NCBI RefSeq assembly: GCF_016757965.1
Contig: NZ_JAEKIW010000007.1
Coordinates: 1 to 64,000 of the forward strand
DNA: 64,000 bases
Direction: 5' to 3'
From: Archaeoglobus neptunius
Lineage (GTDB): Archaea > Halobacteriota > Archaeoglobi > Archaeoglobales > Archaeoglobaceae
Made by a program: the position numbers and the translations under genes. Positions 1 to 9,008 of this stretch are shown here, piece by piece (within the stretch, counting starts at the first letter, position 1; the number at the start of each line of letters is the position of its first letter). A model generated the notes under the pieces. The model made no database searches and was not told the DNA's origin. It saw only the letters and a program-made list of their open reading frames with translations.

Positions 1-83
1 ACAGCGGCTATTTCCTTTACTGGAGTCCCCTTGTCGAGTTGTCTGATTATCCATCTGATCTTCTTGTTCGTTAGCTTTCTCAC
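1..83 (-). CDS. Transposase/integrase N-terminal fragment, cut by window start
   Basis: Reading leftward from a GTG at 83, the frame stays open to the window edge and encodes VRKLTNKKIRWIIRQLDKG followed by TPVKEIAA. This Lys/Arg-rich start followed by a helix-turn-helix (IRQLDKG-TPVKEIA) is typical of the N-terminal DNA-binding domain of archaeal IS481/integrase-core transposases. Only 27 codons are visible, so the family is inferred and the catalytic part lies outside the window. The frame is also open upstream of the GTG, but no ATG is present there. An insertion element here fits the broken toxin gene just downstream. Confidence 0.5.
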   Translation of the reverse strand, partial: MRKLTNKKIRWIIRQLDKGTPVKEIAA

Positions 84-129
84 AAGAGTTGGATGTTGGG
101 TTGTGAAATAATTTTGGGATACTACAAGC

Positions 130-411
130 ATGAGTCCAATACGATTAACACATAAAAGCTTCATCGCCTTATCTTCAGCTACAAGGTTGAGAATTCTAAA
201 GATTCTTGAAAAAAGAAGAATGACCCTGAGCGAGATCTCAAAGGAGATGGGCATGTCGAAATCAACTGTTAGTGAACATTTGGAAAAGCTGCTGGAAGCA
301 GAGCTGATCACAATTGAAAAAAGAGGAAGGTGGACGTATTTTTCACTTACCGATTTTGGCAGAAGAATTGTTGATGGTGAGGAGTTGGTGGTTAGAATAG
401 TGCTAGATTGA
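130..411 (+). CDS. ArsR-like winged-helix transcriptional regulator
   Basis: The 93-residue protein is a single winged-helix domain. Helices 2-3 carry the motif [19 protein letters not shown] (about residues 33-51), followed by the wing [21 protein letters not shown]. Such short ArsR/MarR-like proteins bind operator DNA as dimers. No metal-binding cysteine motif is visible, so the signal, if any, is unknown. It stands alone between a transposase edge and a vapBC pair, and its target cannot be read from context. Confidence 0.75.
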   Translation: MSPIRLTHKSFIALSSATRLRILKILEKRRMTLSEISKEMGMSKSTVSEHLEKLLEAELITIEKRGRWTYFSLTDFGRRIVDGEELVVRIVLD

Positions 412-481
412 AAAACTTTCAGATCCCTCAGGGCCGAAGGTTATGACAAAGAGCATATATATTGTTGTGATAATAATCTGC

Positions 482-670
482 ATGCCAAAGATTATTGAGG
501 CAATTTATGAGGATGGAGTGTTCAAGCCTTTGGAGAAGGTTGAACTTAAGGAAGGAGAAAAAATCAAATTGAGGATTGATGAAAGCATATCCGACATCAT
601 AAAAAAGTATAGGAAAAAGTTCAAACTGAATGAAGAAGATATTGAGGTGTTTTTGGCGAATAGAAGATGA
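482..670 (+). CDS. vapB: VapB-type antitoxin (DUF104/AF2212-like)
   Basis: The 62-residue protein starts [20 protein letters not shown], the signature of the AF2212-like/DUF104 antitoxins that pair with PIN-domain VapC toxins in archaea. I chose the ATG at 482 over an upstream in-frame start because three other copies in this window (36889, 37910, 38513) begin at exactly this MPKIIEA. The C-terminus (residues 35-62) is the usual helical toxin-binding tail. The stop codon overlaps the toxin start at 667 (ATGA), but the toxin is broken, so this antitoxin is probably an orphan. Confidence 0.8.
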   Translation: MPKIIEAIYEDGVFKPLEKVELKEGEKIKLRIDESISDIIKKYRKKFKLNEEDIEVFLANRR

Positions 671-1081
671 CAAAAAGGGATCGGTTTGGTTGGATTTGTT
701 CCTTGAAAACGAACAACGAGCAAAAAGAGCAGAAACCATACTTGAACATGTTAAAAGCATTTATTTAAGGTATTTAAGGTGGAAATCGCTGGAACACTTG
801 CCAGGAGATTCAAAAAAGAAGATATTTCTGAGTTTTTAGACGAAATACTGACCAAAGTTGAAATCATCGAAAATCCAGATGGACTTGCCTTTAAGATAGC
901 TCTAAATACAGGTTGCAGAGCGATAGACGCATACTTCATTGCTACTGCAAAACTGACGAACTCAGTCTTGGTGACAAACGACCGGATCATGGCTGGGAAT
1001 GCAAGAAAAGCGAGGGTGGAGAGCTATTACATCATCAATGAGTTTGATACAGCAATAAAAAGACTTGCCGAAGTTGGTTGA
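667..1081 (+). pseudogene. vapC: VapC (PIN-domain) toxin broken by two frameshifts
   Basis: Aligning by eye with the intact toxin at 37071 shows homology spread over three frames. ATG at 667 reads MTKRD, then the frame shifts to SVWLDLFLENEQRAKRAETILEH (about 680-750). It then shifts again near 770-778 to FKVEIAGTLARRFKKEDI and continues in one frame to the stop at 1081, including [18 protein letters not shown] and LVTNDRIMAGNA (the C-terminal PIN acidic motif region). The first shift falls directly after the N-terminal Asp region and the second in the first third, so no full PIN domain can be made. Sequencing error in both places is possible but less likely than decay. Confidence 0.75.
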
Positions 1082-1375
1082 ACAAATCTAAAATGGTTGT
1101 GTACTCTCAAGTCAGATTAGTTCCGGGAGCACTCATGCTCTCCATATAAAGAATCCGTTCCTAGGGGTTTCTCTTTGTGTTTCTTGGTGCTACGAACAAT
1201 ATTCTTGGCCTTTTTGGCGTTCTATCCCAATATGTGTTTTGCTTCTTCCAACGGTTGTTTGTATGGTTTGATGTTGCTGGTGCTGATGGCTTATTGTTGT
1301 TATGCATCTTATTCCAAGTAGTTGTGTTCTCGCAAATTAAAAAACACTCTTTAAGATGTACTTTCAAAATATTCT
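1082..1375. other. Non-coding stretch with no recognisable gene
   Basis: Between the broken toxin and the MazG-like gene, no frame on either strand has a plausible start signal together with protein-like composition. A 68-codon minus-strand frame (1161-1367) is rich in Asn, Thr and Arg and resembles nothing I know. The last part (about 1335-1365) is AT-rich and probably holds the promoter of the gene at 1376. Confidence 0.5.
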
Positions 1376-1684
1376 ATGAGTCTCGAAGAACTCTTCAACA
1401 TATTGAGGAAGTTCAGAGATGAGAGAGGGTGGAAAAAGTACCACACGCCTAAGAACCTTGCTTCCTCGATAGTCATCGAGGCTTCTGAGCTGCTGGAGCT
1501 TTTCCAGTGGACGAGAAGTTTCGATGAGGAGCAGCGGGTTCTGAGAGAAAGATATGAGGAAGTGGAGGACGAGGTTGCGGACATCCTGATATATCTGCTG
1601 TTCTTCTGTGATATTGCGGACATCGATCCCGTAGAGGCATTTAAGAAGAAAATGGCAAGGAATGAGGAAAGATTTCAGAGGTAG
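1376..1684 (+). CDS. MazG-like nucleotide pyrophosphohydrolase
   Basis: The protein (102 residues) matches the all-alpha NTP pyrophosphatase (MazG-like/dCTPase) family. It has the helix motif EASELLELFQW (about residues 36-46) and the second motif EEVEDEVADILIYLL (about 61-75), whose acidic residues (ExxE and ExxD) bind Mg2+. It hydrolyses NTPs or dNTPs to NMP and PPi; family members clean up non-canonical nucleotides. Length is normal for the short single-domain type. It is followed by an unrelated transporter gene. Confidence 0.85.
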   Translation: MSLEELFNILRKFRDERGWKKYHTPKNLASSIVIEASELLELFQWTRSFDEEQRVLRERYEEVEDEVADILIYLLFFCDIADIDPVEAFKKKMARNEERFQR

Positions 1685-1746
1685 CCTACAGCTAGTCAAA
1701 ACATTATAAGTCAGAAAATAATATAACCTGCAGACATAATCAAACC

Positions 1747-2472
1747 ATGCTCCCCTTCCAGAATGAGATACTGTGGTTTGTACTGCTACTGGCGAACTTT
1801 CTCGGAATAATCATGGCTTACAGAATATTTGGCAGAATGGGGCTGTACGCCTGGACAGCTATGGCAATAATTCTGGCGAACATTCAGGTTATGAAGACCA
1901 TCCAGTTTTTCGGACTTGTTACAGCAATGGGCAACATCGTTTACGGGACAACATTCCTTGTTACAGATATCCTGTGTGAGAACTACGGCAGGAGAGAAGC
2001 GAGAAAGGCGGTAGAAATCGGATTTTTCGTTCTTGTGGCATTCACCTTCCTGATGCAAATCTGTCTGGCTTTTGTACCTCATGAAAGCGACACGCTGAGT
2101 CCTGCACTGGAGCAGATATTCGGAATAATGCCAAGAATAACGATTGCAAGCCTTACAGCGTATATTGTTTCGCAGATGCATGACGTGTGGGCATTTGATT
2201 TCTGGAAGAGGAAAACCGAGGGAAGGCATCTGTGGCTCAGAAACAACGCCTCGACTATGGTGTCTCAGTTGATAGACAACGTAATTTTCACGTGGATAGC
2301 ATTTGTGGGCTTCGGCATCTTCTGGGAGCAGGTTTTTCCGTGGGACCTCATTGCCCAGATATTCATCACCTCGTATATAATGAAGTTCATAGTGGCAGTA
2401 TTTGACACACCATTTGTCTATCTGGCAAGGAGCATCAAGGGTGCAGTGGAAAAAAATGAAATCATCCAATAA
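1747..2472 (+). CDS. Queuosine-precursor-type transporter (YhhQ/VUT family)
   Basis: This 241-residue integral membrane protein has about six hydrophobic segments and the family hallmarks NIVYGTTFLVTDILCENYGR (residues 60-79) and the later SQMHDVWAFDFWK (about 142-154) and NNASTMVSQLIDNVIF. YhhQ/DUF165 proteins carry 7-deazaguanine precursors in bacteria; in archaea the likely role is uptake of an archaeosine precursor, which is inference. Its 3' end overlaps the convergent marC-like gene by 11 bases. Confidence 0.85.
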   Translation: MLPFQNEILWFVLLLANFLGIIMAYRIFGRMGLYAWTAMAIILANIQVMKTIQFFGLVTAMGNIVYGTTFLVTDILCENYGRREARKAVEIGFFVLVAFTFLMQICLAFVPHESDTLSPALEQIFGIMPRITIASLTAYIVSQMHDVWAFDFWKRKTEGRHLWLRNNASTMVSQLIDNVIFTWIAFVGFGIFWEQVFPWDLIAQIFITSYIMKFIVAVFDTPFVYLARSIKGAVEKNEIIQ

Positions 2473-3109
2473 TGCCCATTTCCAAAAGCTCTCCGTAAAG
2501 ACCATCAAAGACGAATTCAATGGCTATTGCAGCCAGAAATATTGCGAATATCCTTGCAATAATATCCGCACCGCTCCTGCCGAGCAGTCTGATTATCGGG
2601 GAACTGTAAATGTGGCTCAGCCTCACAATTCCGTAAACGAGGAATGCGCTGAGCACAGCAATTGCCCTCATAAAGATGTCACTGGCCTGCGAGTATATGA
2701 CGATACCTGCAGTAATTGCTCCAGGACCGGAGTAAAGAGGAAGAGCGAGGGGAAATACGGCGATAGAATCTACATCTATGCTTTCCTCAGCCCTTCTTTT
2801 GTAAGCTTCCTTTCTCGTTCCACCGAGTAGTATATCCACGGATGCAATGAAAAGCAGTATCCCGCCTGCTATTCTCAGACTGTTAATCGACACGCCAAAG
2901 TAGTCAAGAATTTTCCCCCCAGTTACCATCGTGAGAATGAGGATTGATAGAGCTATTATTGTTGCTCGCTTTGAGATCCTTTCCCTCATCTCATCGCTGA
3001 ACTTTTCGGTCAGGGCAATAAAAATCGGAAGATTCCCGGGTGGGTCTATTATTACGAAGAGCGTTGTAAAGCATGTAAAAAAGTAACTTAGATACGGGCT
3101 CAGATCCAT
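2462..3109 (-). CDS. MarC-family (UPF0056) membrane protein
   Basis: The 215-residue protein has six hydrophobic segments and the MarC signatures FVIIDPPGNLPIFIALT (about residues 19-35), SLRIAGGILLFIASVDILLG and FPLALPLYSGPGAITAGIV. MarC proteins are inner-membrane proteins of unknown transport function, once wrongly linked to multiple antibiotic resistance. It lies two bases downstream of the MetE-like gene and is probably co-transcribed with it. Its end overlaps the convergent transporter gene. Confidence 0.85.
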   Translation of the reverse strand: MDLSPYLSYFFTCFTTLFVIIDPPGNLPIFIALTEKFSDEMRERISKRATIIALSILILTMVTGGKILDYFGVSINSLRIAGGILLFIASVDILLGGTRKEAYKRRAEESIDVDSIAVFPLALPLYSGPGAITAGIVIYSQASDIFMRAIAVLSAFLVYGIVRLSHIYSSPIIRLLGRSGADIIARIFAIFLAAIAIEFVFDGLYGELLEMGIIG

Positions 3110-3110
3110 G

Positions 3111-4052
3111 CTAACCCTCTACGGAGTCAACGGCTTTTCTGAGATTTTCGAGAAGCTGCAACGCAAGCTTTTGGGAGGGGAAGGAGAACAGACCACAATC
3201 CGGGCCAACGTACTCTACAAGATCACCAAATTTTTCAAGAGCAGCCCTTATTCTGCCCTCTATTCTCTCAACTGGTTCAATCTCATCGATGGCGAGTGAG
3301 ATCAACTCCTCGTTTCCCCATGCGTTCACGTTGTGGAGTGAATTGAACTCTGCAATTATACCATCGATATCGCTCCTAGCAACACCAATTCTGAGTTTTT
3401 TGTCAGCCGCCTCAACGATTTCGGCATCTATGAAATCCATGTTTTCCATCTTCTTTCCGCATTCAATGCCAATGACATCTATACCTGTTTCAAGCAGTCT
3501 GTCGTAGTAGAGGGGATCGTGCAGGTGAATCTGAACATCCGCCCTGACGCTGTAATCCAGAGCTTTGTTTAGTAGATCGATATCGGGCTGCAGGTCTGGA
3601 GCTATCCCGAGGCTCGGCTCGTCTATGCTTATGCACTTCACGTTTTCATATCTGGTTGCATTCTCTACAAATCTTCGGATCGATTCTGCGATGTTCAAAA
3701 GCACGTCCTCGTAGATCACCCCTCCAAACTCTTTGTAGTATAGCTCAAAGGGTCCGGTTATGCAAACCCTGACTCTTTCAACCCTCATTTTCTCCACGTA
3801 CTCAAGCTCCGGAATCAGGGCCTTTTTTCTGTCAATTAAGTATGGTTCTTCCTGAAACTTTTTGATAGGATCGAGAAACATTTCTATCATATCTCTGAAC
3901 TGCGGATAGGTCGGAAGGTCAAGGACCTTTGCCTTCATCAGAAAGGCTCGCTGAACCATCTCCTCGTATTCCCTGGTGTTGATGTTGCCGTTAATCCAGT
4001 CCCTGCCGATACCCTCTGGCAGCGGAAAGCTGCCAATATCATCCACCTTCAT
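3111..4052 (-). CDS. Archaeal cobalamin-independent methionine synthase (MetE core type)
   Basis: The 313-residue protein corresponds to the C-terminal catalytic barrel of MetE and lacks the N-terminal half found in bacteria and plants. Visible are the start motif DDIGSFPLPEG, the substrate/zinc region CISIDEPSLGI and VQIHLHD (zinc-site His region), and the closing VGPDCGLFSFP with the zinc-ligand Cys (near residue 287). Archaeal core MetE uses methylcobalamin or corrinoid proteins as methyl donor rather than folate. The gene lies between a coiled-coil protein and MarC in a tight operon. Confidence 0.85.
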   Translation of the reverse strand: MKVDDIGSFPLPEGIGRDWINGNINTREYEEMVQRAFLMKAKVLDLPTYPQFRDMIEMFLDPIKKFQEEPYLIDRKKALIPELEYVEKMRVERVRVCITGPFELYYKEFGGVIYEDVLLNIAESIRRFVENATRYENVKCISIDEPSLGIAPDLQPDIDLLNKALDYSVRADVQIHLHDPLYYDRLLETGIDVIGIECGKKMENMDFIDAEIVEAADKKLRIGVARSDIDGIIAEFNSLHNVNAWGNEELISLAIDEIEPVERIEGRIRAALEKFGDLVEYVGPDCGLFSFPSQKLALQLLENLRKAVDSVEG

Positions 4053-4053
4053 G

Positions 4054-4362
4054 CTACTTCTCCAGTATCTCCCCTCTTAATGCGAGCCTCTCTATCTGAT
4101 CCCTTAGTTCCTCCAGGTTATCCATGATCTCTCTCCAGCATCCTCTGTCGTCGCCGCAGTTCACCAGTTTGTCTCTGAGTTCGCGCAGCCTCAGTTTTAT
4201 TCTCCTGACCTGATCTGCGTAGACCTCTTCTGATTCGGTGCCGTAAAAGATATTCCCCACCCTTCCTATGGCTGCTCTCAAAAGCCTTATTCTCTCTTCA
4301 ACATCCCCGCTGTAATCGAAAGATTCGAGAAGTTCAACGAGATGGTCTTTTATGGAAACCAT
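4054..4362 (-). CDS. Small helical protein of unknown function
   Basis: The 102 residues are charged and strongly helical, with heptad-like leucines (IKLRLRELRDKL, LEELRDQIERLAL) that suggest a coiled coil or helical bundle. Two cysteines (NCGDDRGCW) are six residues apart and might form a disulfide or bind metal. I recognise no family. It sits one base ahead of the MetE-like gene and 30 bases after the glycosyltransferase gene. Translational coupling to the methionine synthase suggests a partner role, which is only inference. Confidence 0.7.
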   Translation of the reverse strand: MVSIKDHLVELLESFDYSGDVEERIRLLRAAIGRVGNIFYGTESEEVYADQVRRIKLRLRELRDKLVNCGDDRGCWREIMDNLEELRDQIERLALRGEILEK

Positions 4363-4392
4363 ATCAAAGATAAATTATCTTCTTAAAAAAGT

Positions 4393-5796
4393 TTATCTCG
4401 ACATCTCCCAGATGTAAACTCCCGCCCGCATCTCATACTCTCTGACTGGTTTGTAGCCCGCTTTTATGCACTCTCCCCTCTCAGAGGTGAACACGTAATC
4501 AAAACCTTCAGTACACCTGTCTCCAGAATATGCAACAGTCACGTGCCGCAGCATCCAGGGAAGCGGCCAGTAGTAATGTCCAGGCACGTAGACGAGAACC
4601 CTGTTCCCACTCTCAGCAAGGCTCTCTATTCTTTTTGCAATCTCAACTGCACCGGGTTGCGTCTGAATGTAGATAAGTGGTTCTCTTGTGTCCTGATAGT
4701 TCACGTAAGTAATGTGGACTGCAAAAATTAGTGTAAACAATCCGAGTATGCAGAAAGCAAACCTGAGAGCTTCCTTGTCCTCATCGAAAATTTCCTTGCC
4801 GGCAAAAACCGACCCGAAAAAGGCCAGAGGGGCGACAATATGAACAACAAGCCACGGGGTCTTGTAAGACATTGCATGGTAAAAAATTACCGATACAGCG
4901 GTCCAGAAAACTGCCAGAGCCTCCACGAAATTGAGCTCTCGCTTGACATAAAAGGCACCCAAAATGGCGATGCCCAAAGCGAGAAAATCGTATCTAAGCA
5001 GGATCAGTGCATAGTACCATACGGGATGGTAATGCACGCTTCCCCCAATGGCATTTTTCAGCCAGTAGGATATCGAGGAGCTGAGATAGTTTTCAATCCA
5101 TTGAGCATTCAGCAAAGCTTCCATGGCGTTATTGTCAACAAAAGCCGATGAGTACATGAAAGCAGAGAAGAGTGCGAATACGGTTGCAGATGCTGCCAGG
5201 GCGGGAAGATTGATGTTTCTGAAGTAGTCCCGGCCTTCTGAGTAGATCCCGTAAACTGGGATGAGGACCAGAAAGCTGAGGTACTGAATCCAGTTTTCCT
5301 TCGATGTGAATATAACTGCCAGAAACAGAGCTGAAATGCATGCGTCAGCAATCCTCTTACTCTCCCTGTATCTGAGGTAAAAAAACAGAGCAACCAGAAA
5401 GGACGAAAGAACGATTATGTCGTTTCTCGCATATCTGGAGTAGTACAGGATTGAGGGTGAGAAGAGAAGAAAGAATGTGAAGATGTATGCGGAATTGCCA
5501 ATCCATCTTTTAAGCATGAATCCGGCAACCACCCCCATAACACTGAATGCTGCTGCGGGAAGCCTGAGAGAGAAGTTGTTATCTCCCAGAATCCGGAATA
5601 TAACTGAGAGGATGAAGTACTGGAAGGGACCGTGGTATGCAGGGTCGTATACATAGTTTTGATTTTCGATTACTGATTTTAAGGCTATCCAGCCGTGGAT
5701 ACTTTCATCAAAGTCAACTATCCTTGCATCAAGCCAGAGAAATCTGGTTATCAGGGCAATAAGCAGAACGATTAAAATTTCCTTCCTCATTTCCAT
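4393..5796 (-). CDS. GT-C type membrane glycosyltransferase (TIGR03663-like)
   Basis: This 467-residue polytopic protein has about ten or more membrane segments. It has the GT-C hallmark near the first loop, LWLDARIVDFDESIHGW (Asp-Glu catalytic motif, about residues 23-39), then YHGPFQYFIL and SPSILYYSRYARNDI. These match the archaeal TIGR03663 family related to dolichyl-phosphate-sugar transferases, which move a sugar from a lipid-phosphate donor outside the membrane. The ATG at 5796 is preceded by a GGAG six bases upstream; an ATG at 5790 would give an ATGA overlap with the upstream gene. It is last in the gatB-glycosyltransferase run. Confidence 0.8.
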   Translation of the reverse strand: MEMRKEILIVLLIALITRFLWLDARIVDFDESIHGWIALKSVIENQNYVYDPAYHGPFQYFILSVIFRILGDNNFSLRLPAAAFSVMGVVAGFMLKRWIGNSAYIFTFFLLFSPSILYYSRYARNDIIVLSSFLVALFFYLRYRESKRIADACISALFLAVIFTSKENWIQYLSFLVLIPVYGIYSEGRDYFRNINLPALAASATVFALFSAFMYSSAFVDNNAMEALLNAQWIENYLSSSISYWLKNAIGGSVHYHPVWYYALILLRYDFLALGIAILGAFYVKRELNFVEALAVFWTAVSVIFYHAMSYKTPWLVVHIVAPLAFFGSVFAGKEIFDEDKEALRFAFCILGLFTLIFAVHITYVNYQDTREPLIYIQTQPGAVEIAKRIESLAESGNRVLVYVPGHYYWPLPWMLRHVTVAYSGDRCTEGFDYVFTSERGECIKAGYKPVREYEMRAGVYIWEMSR

Positions 5797-6623
5797 CCGC
5801 CACTCCTGCTTCTGAAGTACAGAAAAACCGCCACTGAGAGTATGATGACAACAGCAGCAGCAATCGGATCTGTTTTAAACTCGCCTCTTTTGAAAACAAG
5901 GTAGGGGCTACCGGAGCTCTCAAATACCTCGTACTTTGAGCTTTCGAAGTTTTTAACACCTTTGTAAACCACATTTTCGTACTTTTCCACCGGCAATGCT
6001 GATAGTATGAGGAGACTCTGATTTTTCTGATTTCTCAATTCGAATACGTTGGATACCAGCTTGTAAGACAGGCCGATTCTTCCGGTCGAGTTGGCGGGGA
6101 TAATGATGTCCTGGAACTCTAATTCATCGCCTTTTACTTTGTAGTTTATAAAACTGAGGGTGGATTCGTCAATTCTCAGGTTTCTGTGTGTGGGTAAGGT
6201 AACGGCCAGATCTCCTTCAAAATTTCTCCTACCCGAATTGGTTATCAGAATTATTTCGAAAACTTCCAGAGTGGGCTGAATGATGATATGCCTCATCAAC
6301 GAAATATTCTCAGTGCTGCTGGTGAAAAGGAGGTTGAAGGTCACGGATGTGTTGTCGGTAACGTTCAGCTCGTTAACAAACGTCTTGTTCATCGCAAATA
6401 GTTTGAGCTCGTACCTGCCTTCGGGCAGTGATATCACGCTGCCGTTCGTGACGTTAAAATTCGTGCTGAAATTCTGACCTGTGACATTTAAAAGACACTC
6501 TCCATTGTAGCCGATCAGCACAACCCTTACAGAGTATTCCGCAGCGCTTGCAGTGGAGAGCAAGATCAATGCGATGAGAAGAAGTGCTGGCCTCAATCTA
6601 CCACCCTCTCCATTGCACCCCAC
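5787..6623 (-). CDS. Exported membrane-anchored protein of unknown function
   Basis: The 278-residue protein has an N-terminal signal/anchor ([21 protein letters not shown], residues 10-30), a beta-rich outer domain with many N-glycosylation sequons (NVT, NGS, NKT, NDT-like positions), and a C-terminal membrane helix (AAAVVIILSVAVFLYF) followed by a basic tail. This is a typical archaeal type I surface protein. It overlaps both neighbours, a GT2 transferase and a GT-C transferase, so it may assist or receive a surface glycan. No family is recognised. Confidence 0.7.
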   Translation of the reverse strand: MGCNGEGGRLRPALLLIALILLSTASAAEYSVRVVLIGYNGECLLNVTGQNFSTNFNVTNGSVISLPEGRYELKLFAMNKTFVNELNVTDNTSVTFNLLFTSSTENISLMRHIIIQPTLEVFEIILITNSGRRNFEGDLAVTLPTHRNLRIDESTLSFINYKVKGDELEFQDIIIPANSTGRIGLSYKLVSNVFELRNQKNQSLLILSALPVEKYENVVYKGVKNFESSKYEVFESSGSPYLVFKRGEFKTDPIAAAVVIILSVAVFLYFRSRSGGWK

Positions 6624-7555
6624 TCAACATCCCTTCCTCTGATGAACGAAATTAATGCGCTTATTGATGCGATCTGCAGGAGTACGGCGTGTGCCATCAA
6701 TCCAATGGTGACCCTGATCTTAGAAATTTTTCTGTAGTGGTACAGCAAAAAAATCGGAGCGAGAATGAGAAGCGGGATGTAAAGTACCGGTACGAAGGTT
6801 AGAGTTAGCGCCATATACCACGAAACCCGGACTTTCCAGTGTGCATTCCTCATAATCTTCCTGTATCTCCAGAGCTGAAGGCCTCCGTGGTACCATCTTT
6901 TTCTCTGGTTGTACAGGTCGGTCCATGTGAGGGGAGCCTGCTCGTAAATTCTTGTGGTTTTCACAAGAGCCGCCTTGCACCCTTTTGCATGCATTCTAGT
7001 GGCATAGTCAGCATCCTCAGCCGTTGCCCACTCATGAAGTCTTTCCTTCATGAGCCACTCAGCTCTCAAAACGCCGATCATCCCGTTGAACTGCTTGAAA
7101 GAGCTTTTCTCCAGAAGAAAATTCAGAAGATAGTATTCTGCCTCCACAGTCTCCGAAACAAGGTTAATTCCGTTGTTGATGTATCTTTTCGAGGATGCGA
7201 TGTAGCAGTCTTCACAACCCTCCAGCGCCCTGACACATTCAGTAATAAAATTTCTCTCAGGTCTTGAATCGACGTCAAATATGGCGATATAATCCGGTTT
7301 GAATTTTTCCAGGTAGTTTAGGGCATCATTTATCGCTCCTGCCCTCTTGCCTCTCCGACCATCCCTCAGAAGCACCTCAATTCCAAGTTTTTCAACTGTC
7401 TCCTTTCTTCTATCGTTCTTTCCGGCCCTGTCTATGACATAGAGGATTTTTACCTCAAAATTGTCATATTCAAGAGATTTTAAATGCTCCGCACTTCTCA
7501 CCAAAATTTCTTCGCTCTCAAAGGGCGATACTGGTACCACTACTGCAACCCTCAT
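6593..7555 (-). CDS. Family 2 glycosyltransferase, membrane-attached
   Basis: The 320-residue protein starts [17 protein letters not shown] at 7555, which overlaps the gatB stop as ATGA; longer upstream starts lie inside gatB and are rejected. Visible are the GT-A fold donor motif IFDVDSRPE (DVD at 94-96), the second acidic ATAEDADY and the QRKRW motif of processive or polyprenyl-type GT2 enzymes, then two or three C-terminal membrane helices. It probably transfers a nucleotide-activated sugar to a lipid or polymer at the cytoplasmic face. The two following genes complete an envelope-glycan group. Confidence 0.85.
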   Translation of the reverse strand: MRVAVVVPVSPFESEEILVRSAEHLKSLEYDNFEVKILYVIDRAGKNDRRKETVEKLGIEVLLRDGRRGKRAGAINDALNYLEKFKPDYIAIFDVDSRPERNFITECVRALEGCEDCYIASSKRYINNGINLVSETVEAEYYLLNFLLEKSSFKQFNGMIGVLRAEWLMKERLHEWATAEDADYATRMHAKGCKAALVKTTRIYEQAPLTWTDLYNQRKRWYHGGLQLWRYRKIMRNAHWKVRVSWYMALTLTFVPVLYIPLLILAPIFLLYHYRKISKIRVTIGLMAHAVLLQIASISALISFIRGRDVEWGAMERVVD

Positions 7556-8967
7556 GCAAGCATTTCTTCGAGCATTTTTGCCGTCTCTCCGGGATCGGCC
7601 CTTCCACGCGTCTTCTTCATTACCTGACCGACCAGAAAGTTTAATGCCTGTTTTTTGCCGTTCAGATAATCCTGAACAGCTTTGGGATTTTCCTCTATCG
7701 CTTCCTTGCAAAAACGAATAATTTCCTCCTTTGGTATGGCAAACAAACCCTTCTTTGCAATTATTTCGTCAACCTCGCCACCACTGTCAAGTTTGGTTCT
7801 GATAACCTCCACAACGCCTTTTTCTGTAATTCTGTCTTTGTCAAAATATTCTATCAGCTTGGCAAACTCAGAAGGAGGAAAAATCTCCATGCATTTCACG
7901 AAGCTCCATCCTCTGTAGTTCAACTCTCCCCTCAACACATCGACTATCCAGCTCGCAGCGAGTTTCGGATTTACATGCTTCGCCACATTCTCGAAATAGT
8001 CTGCCATCCTGACATCGAGAATAAGGACCCTTGCGTAGTTATCCCCGATGCCGTATTCAGCCTTCAATCTCTCCCTTTTCTCCTCTGGCATTTCTGGGAG
8101 GGTTCCCTCAACCTCCTTCAGAATCTCCTCTGTGTATATGGGGACGAGGTCCGGTTCGGGAAAGTAGCGATAGTCCTGCTCCTCCTCTTTGCTCCTGAGC
8201 GTCACTGTTATGTTTCTGGCTTCATCAAAGTGTCTTGTTTCCCTGGCAACTGCCCTTCCCCTCTGCATGAGATTCTTTTGCCTCATAACCTCGTAGGAAA
8301 GGGCCCTTTCGACACCTTTGAATGAGGATATGTTCTTTATCTCAACCCTCCCCCCTCCCCGGATCGATATGTTTGCATCCACCCTCATGGAACCCTCGAG
8401 ATCGCCATCAAAAACGTCCAGATACTCCAGAATCATCCTGAGCTTGTTAAGGAATAGTCTGGCCTCTTTGGGGGAATTCATCACGGGCTCGGTCACGATC
8501 TCCAACAGAGGGGCCCCACTTCTGTTGTAGTCTATCATAGAGTACTTGGCGGTGGTTATGGAACCCTTGTAGCTGAGTTTTCCGGGATCTTCCTCCATGT
8601 GGACTCTCTTGAGCTGTATCTTCTTTTCCTGTCCATCAATTTCGATACTAACATAACCCCCAAGAGCAAGTGGACGATCGTACTGACTTATCTGGAATCC
8701 TCTGGGGAGATCGGGATAAAAGTAATTTTTCCTGTCAAAAACAGTAAAATGCTGAACTTCGGAATTAAGGGCAAGCGCAACTTTTATAGCTGCCTTTACG
8801 GCTTCTTTGTTGATTACGGGCATGGCTCCCGGCATGCCAAGGCACACAGGACAGACGTGTGTGTTCGGCGGACTGTGGTGGTAGTCCAGCGGGCATGAGC
8901 AGAAAAGTTTAGTTCTGAGTTTGTTAAGCTGAACGTGAACTTCAAGTCCTATGACCACATCGTCCAT
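7552..8967 (-). CDS. gatB: Asp-tRNA(Asn)/Glu-tRNA(Gln) amidotransferase subunit B
   Basis: The 471-residue protein is full length. It opens with [17 protein letters not shown] and carries the zinc-site cysteines (CSCP and CPVCLGMPG), [25 protein letters not shown] and [19 protein letters not shown], all GatB signatures. A tRNA-binding YqeY-like tail ([15 protein letters not shown]) follows. GatB binds the misacylated tRNA and helps transfer ammonia to Asp or Glu on the tRNA. No gatA or gatC is in the window. The glycosyltransferase gene overlaps its stop codon, so the downstream envelope genes are probably expressed with it. Confidence 0.95.
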   Translation of the reverse strand: MDDVVIGLEVHVQLNKLRTKLFCSCPLDYHHSPPNTHVCPVCLGMPGAMPVINKEAVKAAIKVALALNSEVQHFTVFDRKNYFYPDLPRGFQISQYDRPLALGGYVSIEIDGQEKKIQLKRVHMEEDPGKLSYKGSITTAKYSMIDYNRSGAPLLEIVTEPVMNSPKEARLFLNKLRMILEYLDVFDGDLEGSMRVDANISIRGGGRVEIKNISSFKGVERALSYEVMRQKNLMQRGRAVARETRHFDEARNITVTLRSKEEEQDYRYFPEPDLVPIYTEEILKEVEGTLPEMPEEKRERLKAEYGIGDNYARVLILDVRMADYFENVAKHVNPKLAASWIVDVLRGELNYRGWSFVKCMEIFPPSEFAKLIEYFDKDRITEKGVVEVIRTKLDSGGEVDEIIAKKGLFAIPKEEIIRFCKEAIEENPKAVQDYLNGKKQALNFLVGQVMKKTRGRADPGETAKMLEEMLA

Positions 8968-9008
8968 AAACTGTGAAAACGTGGACGTATTAAAAAGGTT
9001 GTGAAATC

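Noticed and set aside
1161-1367. A 68-codon minus-strand open frame
   Set aside because: Low-complexity Asn/Thr/Arg text with no start signal or family; not supported as a gene.
1786-2520. A 244-codon minus-strand open frame
   Set aside because: Antisense to the YhhQ-type transporter; Cys- and His-rich composition typical of a shadow frame.
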